Source: an uncultured Clostridium sp. (GTDB taxonomy: Bacteria; Bacillota; Clostridia; TANB77; CAG-508). Taken from it: a DNA stretch of 63,539 nucleotides. The position numbers and the translations under genes are program-made. Of the stretch, positions 53,879 to 62,214 are shown one piece after another. Numbering within the stretch: position 1 is the first letter of the stretch; the number at the start of each line of letters is the position of its first letter. Location: assembly GCA_900555615.1 (NCBI GenBank), contig USMB01000003.1, positions 1 to 63,539 of the forward strand. Reading direction: 5' to 3'. The notes under the pieces were generated by a model. That model was not told where the DNA came from. It searched no databases and saw nothing but the letters and a program-made list of their open reading frames with translations.

Positions 53879-54035
53879 ATATTTTTTTAAATCTTCACTT
53901 TAAGTTCACACAATGAACAAAATTCATTGTTATATTATATACATAGTCAGTTAAAACTGATTAAACAAACATCCCCTTTTATTTTCAAGAAAGAAAGAGA
54001 GAAAGTCTTAAATTAAGTCTTTTCCTCTTTTTTTA
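53879..54035. other. Non-coding gap with an inverted repeat
   Basis: No gene of useful length is present. The gap holds an inverted repeat CAATGAA-CAAAA-TTCATTG (about 53911-53929), followed by TATATTATATAC and a small CAGTTAAAACTG hairpin. The 3' ends of htrA and the 54036 gene converge here. An operator-like site for a short plus-strand RNA is possible but unproven. Confidence 0.35.
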
Positions 54036-54902
54036 TTACATTACTACAATATCCATTTCACTAGTATAATTTTGATTTCCATATGCATATATTATATATA
54101 ATGCATTATTTTCTCCCATAAAATACTCTGTAACATTATTAACACTATACATGTCATTTGTATAATCTCTCTCATATATATTGTATCCTAATTTTTTGAA
54201 GTTTTCTACTTTTTGTTGAACCAATTTTATTTCTTCTTTTATCTTTTGGTTTGCTTCCTTTTTAGTAATTCCTTTTAATTCTAACATATCATCTATTGTA
54301 ACTTTCTTTTGATTTGATAAATCATAATTATATGTTTGAACAATATCTCTTTGTGGATTATTACTTCCTTCTTTTAAAGTTGATCTTACAACTAATGACA
54401 AAATATTATTTGAAACATATGCACTATAATTAACTGTATATATTACATTGTTATTTTGACTATCTACAATGCTTTTAGCCTTCTTCTCAAATGTATCCTT
54501 TATATCAGTATTAAATTCATCTATAATTTCATTATTTATATTAATATATGGTATATTTACATTTAATTCATAATCATTAAGCTTTGTTTCTTTAGAATTG
54601 TAACCCAAGTAAATAATCTCTTGATCCTGCTTTATTTTAGAAACTTTATAACTATTATTTTCTAAATAATTTACTTTATTGGTAAATATGTTATCAAATT
54701 CATTTTTATGTTGGCTTACTTGGTCATCTGATAATGATGGTAATGATGTTTTATTTTCTCCTGTTTGTTTTGTATTATTTCCACCTGAAAGTTGAATAAT
54801 AACTGCTATCACAATAGATATAATACAAATTAATAATATACATATATATATAAATTTCAATTTTTTATTTTTTTTACTATCATCTTCTATAACTACATTC
54901 AT
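54036..54902 (-). CDS. Membrane-anchored DUF3298/RsiV-like protein
   Basis: A 288-aa protein with one membrane helix (about 17-42), a short Ser/Asn-rich linker, and an outside domain. Its C-terminal part (VNYSAYVSNNILSLVVR, TYNYDLSNQKKVTIDDML) matches the strand pattern of DUF3298 domains found in RsiV and PdaC-like proteins. In RsiV this fold binds lysozyme; here the target is unknown. It has its own promoter and GGAGG, and lies just downstream of spoIIID. Confidence 0.7.
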   Translation of the reverse strand: MNVVIEDDSKKNKKLKFIYICILLICIISIVIAVIIQLSGGNNTKQTGENKTSLPSLSDDQVSQHKNEFDNIFTNKVNYLENNSYKVSKIKQDQEIIYLGYNSKETKLNDYELNVNIPYININNEIIDEFNTDIKDTFEKKAKSIVDSQNNNVIYTVNYSAYVSNNILSLVVRSTLKEGSNNPQRDIVQTYNYDLSNQKKVTIDDMLELKGITKKEANQKIKEEIKLVQQKVENFKKLGYNIYERDYTNDMYSVNNVTEYFMGENNALYIIYAYGNQNYTSEMDIVVM

Positions 54903-54922
54903 ATTTTTTCCTCCGTATGTAT

Positions 54923-54951
54923 ATTTTAATATTTTTTTCGATAAATTGCAA
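54923..54951 (-). promoter_or_regulatory. Promoter for the DUF3298-like gene
   Basis: TTGCAA (54946-54951), 17 bases, TAAAAT (54923-54928) on the minus strand, directly after the spoIIID stop. Confidence 0.65.
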
Positions 54952-54956
54952 TACTT

Positions 54957-55244
54957 TTATTCTTTTTTCATGTATTTTAACTTTGTTGCCATTCCTCCCC
55001 TTATATGTCTTTCTGCTTTATTTTCATCCAATATTTTTCTAACTTCTTTTGCTAATATAGGATTTATCTTTAATAGTCTTTCTGTTACATCTTTGTGTAC
55101 TGTGCTTTTACTTATGCAAAATTTTTTGGCAGCTCCTCTAACTGTGTCTTTAGAATCTATAATATATCTTGCTAAAGTAATAGCTCGTTCTTCAATTGCC
55201 ACTTTGTTTGTCTGTGGCAAGTTATACAAAACCTTTCCTCTCAT
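54957..55244 (-). CDS. spoIIID: Sporulation transcription factor SpoIIID
   Basis: A 95-aa DNA-binding protein with the SpoIIID helix-turn-helix (TVRGAAKKFCISKSTVHKDVTERL) and a basic C-terminal tail. SpoIIID switches mother-cell genes on or off between SigE and SigK. Length and sequence match the family closely, which supports spore formation in this organism. Its ribosome site is inside a hairpin at 55250-55294, and a SigE-like promoter lies upstream. Confidence 0.96.
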   Translation of the reverse strand: MRGKVLYNLPQTNKVAIEERAITLARYIIDSKDTVRGAAKKFCISKSTVHKDVTERLLKINPILAKEVRKILDENKAERHIRGGMATKLKYMKKE

Positions 55245-55249
55245 TATGA

Positions 55250-55294
55250 AACCCCCATTGAATACTTTTGTTTAATTGTATTCAAATGAGGGTT
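55250..55294 (-). promoter_or_regulatory. Hairpin covering the spoIIID ribosome site
   Basis: The arms 55250-55265 and 55278-55294 pair with one mismatch and one bulge. The 3' arm on the minus strand contains GGGGG (55252-55256), 7 bases before the ATG, so folding would hide the ribosome site in read-through RNA. Confidence 0.55.
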
Positions 55295-55316
55295 GTATTA
55301 GAACTTAGGCTTATGC
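55292..55316 (-). promoter_or_regulatory. SigE-like promoter for spoIIID
   Basis: On the minus strand GCATAA (55311-55316) and TAATACAAC (55292-55300) resemble the SigE -35 and -10 (CATACAnT). Transcripts from here would start inside or past the left arm of the hairpin. SpoIIID is SigE-dependent in Bacillus. Confidence 0.4.
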
Positions 55317-55317
55317 A

Positions 55318-57099
55318 TTAGTTTTCATCATCTTGGGCTGATTTTAATCTTAAATAACCTAATTCTTCCCAAACATTATATGCTAAATTCAATCTAAACA
55401 ATACTTTAGGCTTAGCTCCTGCTCTGTTTTTGTCAACAACACAAGCATAATATCTCACATCTGGATCTTTATATTTTTTTAATTCGAAAAATTCAGTATC
55501 TACCTCTTCTAACGAATATTCATATTTATTTAAATCTTCATTATGTATTTGCTTTATTAAGTATAATGTATCAAGAACCTCTTTTACTGTCCTACTTACA
55601 GCTAAGTCATTAATATTTAGATTTATTGGCAATGTATTACTTTCAGTTAATTGCAATGAAGATGCAATAAATATTTTTAAGTTTTGTGCTAAATTTGAAA
55701 GAATTGTTGCTGTCTTCTTAATTTCTTCTCCATTTCCTATATTCTCAGTATCTGTCTTAAGTGTATCATAAAACATATACTCTATTTTTTCTTTATAATA
55801 ATAATTTAAAATAATTTTTTCTAACTCATCATTTGTGTGATTTGTAATGTTTACAAAATATATAGAATTTCTAATTTGCTCATCAAGCCATTCTGTAACC
55901 GCAATTGTTTTTCTAAATTCTGTAGAGACTTCTTTCAATCTTTGTGAAAACATTTTCTGACTTTCCCCTTCTCTTTTCTTAACATAGCCATCTTCATCAA
56001 TTTCCACATTTTCACCATCATCAGGTCTAAATTTAAATTCTAGCAATTCACCTTCTGTTTTTGATAGCTCTTGTCCATGTAACTTTTGAATCTCTTTATT
56101 ATTTAAAACAGTTGTTATTAAGCATAATTTCATTTTTTCTTCTGACATTTCATTAGAAATTACTAACACTTTTTTCTTGTGAATAAATGCAATATATGCA
56201 GCTAAATCAATTGTAAATCTACTTTTTCCTGAGTTTGAAGGCATTGCATATGCCATAGTTTCACCTTTTCTAATTCCTTTAAACACACTATTCAATATTG
56301 GAAATGGCAATTCCAAACCTGTCGTCAAACTGTTTTCTCCAGTAATAAAAAAATCAGTCATATTAGTATTTAATATTGATCTTTTAAATTTTTCCGTTGC
56401 CATAATTTGAGCAATTGCATCTTTTACCTCTTGTATTGTCATGCTATCATATAACTCATATTTTAAAATATCCACAACTTCCTTTTGAGTTTCTTTAATT
56501 GGATTAGATAAATAATTTTTTCTTATTTCAAATAACTTTCTTAATTCTACATAGGTTTTCTCAAAATCATATTTTTCTTTTCGTGCTTTTTCTCTTAGCT
56601 GACTTTTTAGTTTGTATGTTTCAGAACTTTCTTTTGCAAAATTAAAATCATTTTTGGCTATTTGTGGTGCATATGCTTGTCCTTCTGTAAATAATATACT
56701 TTTATATAGATTTAACATATCATCACTTTCAAAATAGCAATCATCATGTACAACATAATACATTGATATTGCTTTAGGATTATCTAGTAATAACCCTATA
56801 TATCTTTCCTCTAATTCTATATTAGACAATCTTTTAGGATAAATTTCACTTTCTTTATTTTTTTCTTCATCTTTGACTTTTTTATATTCTTTTTCTTCTT
56901 TTTTTGTTTCTTCTATTGTAGCTGAATTTCTTAATATTATTCTTTTCTCATTTTTTAACTTATTTAAAATCGGTATTACTTCTGTATACCTTTTTTCATC
57001 AATTAATTCTTTCATTAAATCAACATCAGCTTCATTATCATCAGTAACTTTTATTCTATTAATTAATTCAATTAAACTCTCTATTCCTTGACTTTCCAT
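55318..57099 (-). CDS. Divergent DnaB-like ATPase
   Basis: A 593-aa protein with the domain order of DnaB helicase but strongly diverged. Residues about 90-135 resemble the DnaB N-terminal domain (LEERYIGLLLDNPKAISMYY). The RecA-like core has a P-loop PSNSGKS (about 285-292), a Walker B-like MFYDT, and SSLQLTESN before a C-terminal YACVVDKNRAGAKPKVLFRL strand. The first 80 residues are charged and variable. It is not a convincing sole replicative helicase; a plasmid, phage or sporulation-linked ATPase is possible. It has its own promoter and is followed by spoIIID. Confidence 0.75.
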   Translation of the reverse strand: MESQGIESLIELINRIKVTDDNEADVDLMKELIDEKRYTEVIPILNKLKNEKRIILRNSATIEETKKEEKEYKKVKDEEKNKESEIYPKRLSNIELEERYIGLLLDNPKAISMYYVVHDDCYFESDDMLNLYKSILFTEGQAYAPQIAKNDFNFAKESSETYKLKSQLREKARKEKYDFEKTYVELRKLFEIRKNYLSNPIKETQKEVVDILKYELYDSMTIQEVKDAIAQIMATEKFKRSILNTNMTDFFITGENSLTTGLELPFPILNSVFKGIRKGETMAYAMPSNSGKSRFTIDLAAYIAFIHKKKVLVISNEMSEEKMKLCLITTVLNNKEIQKLHGQELSKTEGELLEFKFRPDDGENVEIDEDGYVKKREGESQKMFSQRLKEVSTEFRKTIAVTEWLDEQIRNSIYFVNITNHTNDELEKIILNYYYKEKIEYMFYDTLKTDTENIGNGEEIKKTATILSNLAQNLKIFIASSLQLTESNTLPINLNINDLAVSRTVKEVLDTLYLIKQIHNEDLNKYEYSLEEVDTEFFELKKYKDPDVRYYACVVDKNRAGAKPKVLFRLNLAYNVWEELGYLRLKSAQDDEN

Positions 57100-57140
57100 T
57101 TAAATAGCTCCTTCCTCATTTGCTTTTATACTTTAGTTTT

Positions 57141-57169
57141 AGTATACACATATTCACATTTTATTTCAA
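57141..57169 (-). promoter_or_regulatory. Promoter for the DnaB-like gene
   Basis: TTGAAA (57164-57169), 17 bases, TATACT (57141-57146) on the minus strand. Confidence 0.75.
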
Positions 57170-57174
57170 GTTTT

Positions 57175-57828
57175 TTATTTAATTTCTTCTATTATTTCCT
57201 TACTTGATAATACAATTGTTGCTCCATCTCTTATTAACTCATTAGTTCCTTCACTAGCTGGATTAAAAATATTTCCTGGTACAGCAAAAATCTCCCTTCC
57301 CTGTTCCATTCCAAATTCTGCAGTTATTAGCGAACCACTGCTTTTAGTCGCTTCTACAACAACTACTCCATCTGATAACCCACTTATAATTCTATTTCTT
57401 TGCGGGAAATTAATTTTTTTTGGCTTAGTACCTAATGGATATTCTGATACAATACATCCTCCTGTTTGTATGATTTTTCTAGCTAATTCTGTATTTTCTT
57501 TAGGATATATTTCATCAATTCCACTTCCTAAAACAGCTATTGTTTTCCCTTTTCCACTGGCTATTAAAGCTCCCATATGGGCATATGAATCTATTCCAAT
57601 CGCCAATCCACTAATAATATTTATTTCTTTATTAACTAATTCTGTTGAAATTTTAAGTGTCACTTTCTTTCCATAATCTGTTGCCTTTCTACTTCCAACA
57701 ATTGCAATTCCTTTATTTTTTAAAATCTCTCCATTTCCTAATACATAAAGTTTTTTTGGTGGATCATAAATATTTCTCAACTTATTTGGGTATCTTTCAT
57801 CTTCTATATTAATTTCTTCAATTTTCAT
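57175..57828 (-). CDS. dprA: DNA-processing protein DprA, short form
   Basis: A 217-aa protein made of the DprA Rossmann-like core alone: GIAIVGSRKATDYG, SGLAIGIDSYAH, VLGSGIDEIYPKEN and FAVPGNIFNPASEGTNELI. The family protects incoming single-stranded DNA and loads RecA in transformation. The N-terminal SAM and C-terminal winged-helix domains found in longer homologues (about 360 aa) are missing. I start at 57828, with GGGAG 7 bases upstream. It lies downstream of folD behind a terminator. Confidence 0.9.
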   Translation of the reverse strand: MKIEEINIEDERYPNKLRNIYDPPKKLYVLGNGEILKNKGIAIVGSRKATDYGKKVTLKISTELVNKEINIISGLAIGIDSYAHMGALIASGKGKTIAVLGSGIDEIYPKENTELARKIIQTGGCIVSEYPLGTKPKKINFPQRNRIISGLSDGVVVVEATKSSGSLITAEFGMEQGREIFAVPGNIFNPASEGTNELIRDGATIVLSSKEIIEEIK

Positions 57829-57853
57829 ATTATTACTCCCTTCAATTAAAAAT

Positions 57854-57880
57854 AAAAAAAGGACAATCATAAAATTGCCC
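57854..57880 (-). terminator. Terminator after folD
   Basis: The stem GGGCAAT/ATTGTCC (one G-T pair) on the minus strand is followed by seven Ts. Confidence 0.8.
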
Positions 57881-57886
57881 CCATTT

Positions 57887-58735
57887 CTATTTGTTTTGCA
57901 TTTCTGCAGCTTTGATAATATTATTCATTAACATAGCAATTGTCATTGGTCCTACTCCTCCAGGTACTGGAGTTATAAAACTAGCTTTGCTAAGAATATT
58001 ATCAAAATCAGCATCACCTGTTATTTTTCCTTCACTGTCTCTATTAATCCCCACATCAATAACAACAGCTCCTTCTTTTATCATATCTGCTTTTAAAAAT
58101 TTTGATTTTCCAATAGCCATAATAACTACATCTGCATCTTTTGTATGTTTTTTTAAGTCTTTTGTTTTTGAATGACAAACTGTTACAGTTGCATTTTTTC
58201 TTAAGCAACATTGAATTAATGGTTTTCCTACAATATTACTTCTTCCAACAATTGTAACATCTTTTCCTTCTAGTTCAATTCCATATGCTTCAAATAATTT
58301 CATAATTCCATATGGTGTACAAGATACAAAAGTATCTTGATTCAAACATAATTTTCCAATATTTAATGGATTAAACCCATCTACATCTTTTTCTGGTGCT
58401 ATTGTTCTAAATGCTTCATTTATATCTAAATTTGCAGGAATTGGACTTTGTAATAATATCCCATGAATATCTTTTCTATTGTTCAATTCTTTTATCTTTT
58501 CTATCAATTCTTTTTGTTCTATATTTTCACTTAATAGATATTCTTCAAATTCAATTCCAATTTCTTCACATGCTTTACTTTTGTTTCTAATATAAATTTG
58601 AGATGCATTATCATTTCCCACCATTATTGCTGCAAATTTTGGATTAATTCCTTTTTCTTTTAACTCATCACATTTTATTTTTAATTTTTCTCTGGTTTCT
58701 TTGGCTATCTTTTTGCCATTCATCATTTCTCCCAT
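57887..58735 (-). CDS. folD: Bifunctional methylene-THF dehydrogenase/cyclohydrolase FolD
   Basis: A 282-aa enzyme of one-carbon metabolism that converts 5,10-methylene-THF to 10-formyl-THF with NADP. It has the catalytic Lys region YIRNKSKACEEIGI, the LLQSPIPANLD and PEKDVDGFNPLNIG motifs, the Rossmann loop VGRSNIVGKP, and the C-terminal PVPGGVGPMTIAML. AAGGAG lies 6 bases before the first ATG. It follows the 80-aa gene with 1 base between. Confidence 0.96.
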   Translation of the reverse strand: MGEMMNGKKIAKETREKLKIKCDELKEKGINPKFAAIMVGNDNASQIYIRNKSKACEEIGIEFEEYLLSENIEQKELIEKIKELNNRKDIHGILLQSPIPANLDINEAFRTIAPEKDVDGFNPLNIGKLCLNQDTFVSCTPYGIMKLFEAYGIELEGKDVTIVGRSNIVGKPLIQCCLRKNATVTVCHSKTKDLKKHTKDADVVIMAIGKSKFLKADMIKEGAVVIDVGINRDSEGKITGDADFDNILSKASFITPVPGGVGPMTIAMLMNNIIKAAEMQNK

Positions 58736-58736
58736 G

Positions 58737-58979
58737 TTATTCTCCTTCTATTACTTTATATTCTATTTGTTCCATATATGGAAACATTTCTTTCACTCTT
58801 TTTAGTGTAAGCATTGTCATTCTTGGTTGAGGATTTTTAGGGTCATCTGACAATAATTTTTGTGTATAACAATTTTTAGCTGTTTTAAATAAAACATATC
58901 TGTTTCTAACATAAGTGTAATAAATTTGATAACCATTTTTCAAATCTAGCCACATATCTTCAAAAGTATATCCTTCCAT
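58737..58979 (-). CDS. Uncharacterised 80-aa protein between ligA and folD
   Basis: An 80-aa soluble protein (MEGYTFEDMWLDLKNGYQIY ...) rich in Tyr, with a mixed strand/helix pattern and no catalytic motif. AAAGGAG precedes the ATG. The tight gaps (13 bases after ligA, 1 before folD) make it a real cotranscribed gene. I do not recognise a family. Confidence 0.8.
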   Translation of the reverse strand: MEGYTFEDMWLDLKNGYQIYYTYVRNRYVLFKTAKNCYTQKLLSDDPKNPQPRMTMLTLKRVKEMFPYMEQIEYKVIEGE

Positions 58980-58992
58980 ATCTTCTCCTTTT

Positions 58993-60993
58993 TTATTTTA
59001 TCATATCTGCAAATTCTTGCTCAGTTATAATTGTTACTCCTAAATTCTGCGCTTTAGTTAATTTACTTCCAGCATCTTCTCCTGCTAAAACATAACTTGT
59101 CTTCTTAGAAACTGAACTTGAAGTTTTTCCACCAAATTTTTCAATAATATTTGATGCTTCTTCTCTTGAAAAATTTTCTAAACTTCCTGTTAAAACAAAT
59201 GTCTTTCCTGTAAATCTTTCATCTTCGTCATCTTCTTTTAATCTCTGTGTATTTACACCTGCTTGTTTTAGTCTAGATATCAAATCTTTTGTTTGTTCTT
59301 GTTCAAAGAACTCTCTTATACTATTCGCCACAATAGGTCCAATGTCCTCTACCTGGCTCAAATTTTCCACATCTGCTTCTGCTAAATTATCTATATTGTT
59401 ATATGTTTTTGCCAATATCTTTGCAGCCTTTACTCCAACATGCCTAATTCCAAATGCTGTTATCAATCTATATAAATCATTTTCTTTACTTGCATTTATA
59501 CTATCTATTAAATTTTGTGCAAATTTCTTTCCATTCTTTTTTAATGATGCTATATCTTCAAATTTTAAATCATATATATCTGCTATATTTGAAATCATTT
59601 TCTTTTCAAGTAGCACCCAAATAATATTTTCTCCCAAGCCATCTATATTCATTGCTTCTCTTGATACAAAATGAACTAAATTTCTATATAGTTTTGCTGG
59701 ACATTCAATTCCTGTACATCTAACAGCCGCTTCTCCTTCTTCTCTAACAGCTTCTGCTCCGCAAACAGGACAAACTTTTGGCATTTCAAAGTCTTTCTCT
59801 TCTCCAGTTCTCTTAGAAGCAACAGCTTCCACAATTTCCGGAATAACATCTCCTGCTTTTTGTATTATTACTCTATCTCCTATTTTTAATCCTTTTTCTT
59901 TAACAAAATCTTCATTGTGTAATGTAGTCTTAGAAATAGTTGAACCAGCAACTTTTACAGGTTCTAATATTGCCATAGGAGTTATAACACCTGTTCTTCC
60001 AACTTGAAATGTAATATCTTTTAAGATTGTTTCTTTTCTTTCTGGCGGATATTTATATGCAATCGCCCACTTTGGAACTTTGCTTGTTGTTCCCATTATT
60101 TTCCTTAACTTCAAATCATCAACTTTTACAACTGCTCCATCAATTCCAAATGTTAAATTTTCTCTATCTTCTCCTATTTTTTGAATTGCTTTTATAACTT
60201 CTTCTGTATCTTTACAAGGAATCAAAACAGGATTAACATTGAATCCAAGTTTTCTCAAATATTCTAATTCCTCATAATGAGAATTAAATTCTTTTCCTTC
60301 TATTTTTTGAACATTAAAAATATAAATATCTAAAGGTCTGTTCTTAGTAATATTGCTGTCTAACTGTCTTAATGAACCAGCAGCTGCATTACGAGCATTT
60401 GCAAAAGTTTCTTCCTCATTTTCTTCTCTTTCTTGATTCATTTCTTCAAAATCTTTTTTAGATATAAATACTTCTCCTCTAACAGTTATATTAATTTTTT
60501 CAGATAATTCTTGTGGAATTGTTTTGATTGTTTTTAAGTTTTCTGTAACATCTTCTCCAACTAACCCATTTCCTCTTGTAGCACCTCTAACAAATTTTCC
60601 ATCTACATATTCTAATGCTGCAGATAAACCATCAATTTTAGTTTCTACAACATATTGTGGATTTTCTATTCCATTTTCCTCAGCTTGTTTTTTTACTCTT
60701 TCATCAAATGCCTCAATTTCATCAAAATCGAAAACATCTTGTAAACTTTGTAAAGGTACTTCATGTTTTACTTTTTGAAATCCTTCTTTAACTGTTCCTC
60801 CAACTTTTTGCGTCAAAGAATCTTTCGTAATAAGTTCTGGAAATTGACTTTCCAATGTTCTTAACTCTAGCATCATCATGTCATATTCAAAATCAGTTAT
60901 TTCTGGATTATCATCATCATAATATCTTTTTGCATGATACTCCACCTGTTTTCTAAGTTCTTTTATTCTTTTTTCAGCTTGTTTCTTATCCAT
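58993..60993 (-). CDS. ligA: NAD-dependent DNA ligase LigA
   Basis: A 666-aa ligase that seals nicks in replication and repair using NAD. In order: an Ia domain, the adenylation domain with active-site K119 (ETKIDGLS), an OB fold, a four-Cys zinc finger (CPVCG ... CTGIEC), helix-hairpin-helix repeats and a C-terminal BRCT domain. I start at the ATG at 60993, with AAAGGAG 5 bases upstream, not the TTG six codons earlier. It begins a unit with the 80-aa gene and folD. Confidence 0.96.
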   Translation of the reverse strand: MDKKQAEKRIKELRKQVEYHAKRYYDDDNPEITDFEYDMMMLELRTLESQFPELITKDSLTQKVGGTVKEGFQKVKHEVPLQSLQDVFDFDEIEAFDERVKKQAEENGIENPQYVVETKIDGLSAALEYVDGKFVRGATRGNGLVGEDVTENLKTIKTIPQELSEKINITVRGEVFISKKDFEEMNQEREENEEETFANARNAAAGSLRQLDSNITKNRPLDIYIFNVQKIEGKEFNSHYEELEYLRKLGFNVNPVLIPCKDTEEVIKAIQKIGEDRENLTFGIDGAVVKVDDLKLRKIMGTTSKVPKWAIAYKYPPERKETILKDITFQVGRTGVITPMAILEPVKVAGSTISKTTLHNEDFVKEKGLKIGDRVIIQKAGDVIPEIVEAVASKRTGEEKDFEMPKVCPVCGAEAVREEGEAAVRCTGIECPAKLYRNLVHFVSREAMNIDGLGENIIWVLLEKKMISNIADIYDLKFEDIASLKKNGKKFAQNLIDSINASKENDLYRLITAFGIRHVGVKAAKILAKTYNNIDNLAEADVENLSQVEDIGPIVANSIREFFEQEQTKDLISRLKQAGVNTQRLKEDDEDERFTGKTFVLTGSLENFSREEASNIIEKFGGKTSSSVSKKTSYVLAGEDAGSKLTKAQNLGVTIITEQEFADMIK

Positions 60994-61017
60994 TTTTTCT
61001 CCTTTTTTCAAAAATTA

Positions 61018-61044
61018 AGGACATGTTTTCTAAAAACATGTCCT
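61018..61044 (-). terminator. Terminator after the sortase gene
   Basis: A perfect 12-bp stem AGGACATGTTTT/AAAACATGTCCT with a 3-base loop; the T-run after it is broken (TTAATTTTTG). It lies between the sortase stop and the ligA ribosome site. Confidence 0.85.
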
Positions 61045-61050
61045 ATTGAT

Positions 61051-61743
61051 CTATGCATCTGCTCTTGCCAATATAATTAATCTTGCTTTACTATCATCTG
61101 TACATGTTGTTAATGAAATTTCTGTTGCTCCGTTTGTATCTCTGCTCATATAATCTGCATCATTTTCAGCAACTTCAAATTTATCATAAACTGTATAAGT
61201 TACTCTTTTACCACTTAAATCTGTAATATATATTTTGTCTCCATTACTTATCTTCTTATTATCTGAAAAGAATACTCCGCTTCTCCTATAATTATGTCCA
61301 GCTATAGTAGTATTTCCTGGTTTATTTAATCCAACACCATATAACACAACTACTGAAGTTTCTAATGCTTTTGGTGAATACTCAGATTCATCCAAAATTG
61401 GTGCTTTCAATTTTGTTGATGGAATTTCTATTGTTCCAGCTGTTAAAAAGCCATTATATTTTTTGGCATTATTTCCTGAAGAAGAATTACCACCAGTTGT
61501 ATTCCCTTTGTCAATACCATCAAAAACTGAATTATCAATGTCTGTTGTATTATTATCTTTTGTAGTATTATTGTTCTTTCCATTTTGATTAGAATCACCA
61601 AAATTATCAACAAAATCTTCAGAACTACTTTTAATTATGTATGTTTCATAATATCTATATCCTAAATAACCTATAATTGCAACAATGGCAATTATTACTA
61701 CTACTAAAAGTATTGTTAAAAAATTACTATATTTTTTATTCAT
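61051..61743 (-). CDS. Sortase
   Basis: A 230-aa transpeptidase with an N-terminal membrane helix (about 8-30), an Asn/Gly-rich linker (45-95), and the sortase beta-barrel with H150 (IAGHNYRRSG), C214 in SLTTC and R221. The TLxTC-like motif and single N-terminal anchor fit class D/E-like sortases of Firmicutes. It would join proteins to the wall through a C-terminal motif; the VWA protein here (IPKAG) is a candidate substrate. I start at 61743, with GGAGG 8 bases upstream. Confidence 0.9.
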   Translation of the reverse strand: MNKKYSNFLTILLVVVIIAIVAIIGYLGYRYYETYIIKSSSEDFVDNFGDSNQNGKNNNTTKDNNTTDIDNSVFDGIDKGNTTGGNSSSGNNAKKYNGFLTAGTIEIPSTKLKAPILDESEYSPKALETSVVVLYGVGLNKPGNTTIAGHNYRRSGVFFSDNKKISNGDKIYITDLSGKRVTYTVYDKFEVAENDADYMSRDTNGATEISLTTCTDDSKARLIILARADA

Positions 61744-61809
61744 CACAAATACCTCCAATTTACCCATATATATCTATTATAACATATCTTTATCTAAATT
61801 GGTAGTATT

Positions 61810-62157
61810 TTATACAATTTTTTCACCTAATTGAGTTCCTGCTAATAAATGGAAATGTAAATGACCTACTTCTTGTCCTCCATCTTTTCCGCAATTAACA
61901 ATAACTCTATAGCCTTTATCTTTAAATCCTTGCTTTTCAGCAATTTCATTTATTACTTTATAAACCTTACTAATAATCTTTTCATCTCCATCATTCATTT
62001 CAGCTAATGAGGCTATGTGTTTTTTTGGTATTACTAACACATGAATTGGTGCTGCTGGATTAATATCATTAAATGCAAGCACTTCATCATCTTCATACAC
62101 TTTACTTGATGGGATTTCTCCTTTTATAATTTTACAAAATATACAATTTTCATCCAT
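61810..62157 (-). CDS. HIT-family nucleotide hydrolase (HinT-like)
   Basis: A 115-aa protein with the HIT fold: an N-terminal CIFCKIIKGEIPSSKVYED segment, HVLVIPKKH, and the catalytic GHLHFHLLAG. HinT-type enzymes cleave adenosine 5'-phosphoramidates and aminoacyl-adenylates. The link with AlaRS, whose gene ends 57 bases upstream, is plausible because aminoacyl-AMP is a natural substrate. AAGGAGG lies before the ATG, beside a GC-rich hairpin. Confidence 0.93.
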   Translation of the reverse strand: MDENCIFCKIIKGEIPSSKVYEDDEVLAFNDINPAAPIHVLVIPKKHIASLAEMNDGDEKIISKVYKVINEIAEKQGFKDKGYRVIVNCGKDGGQEVGHLHFHLLAGTQLGEKIV

Positions 62158-62170
62158 AGTTTTCCTCCTT

Positions 62171-62199
62171 GCGAAATTGGGGTCGGTCCTTTTTTTCGC
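62171..62199. repeat. GC-rich REP-like hairpin between alaS and the HIT gene
   Basis: GCGAAA (62171-62176) pairs with TTTCGC (62194-62199) around GGGGTCGGTCC and Ts. The GGACCGACCCC core recalls the GGGACCGTCCCC-type repeats of Firmicutes. It has little use as a terminator because the T-run is inside the loop. Confidence 0.4.
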
Positions 62200-62214
62200 A
62201 TACTAATATATTTT

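Noticed and set aside
53940..54030. Direct repeat AAGTCTT-AAATT-AAGTCTT considered as a terminator stem
   Set aside because: The repeats are direct, not inverted; only a 5-bp palindrome remains.
55250..55294. Hairpin upstream of spoIIID considered as a terminator of the DnaB-like gene
   Set aside because: No T-run follows it on the minus strand; it runs straight into the spoIIID ATG.
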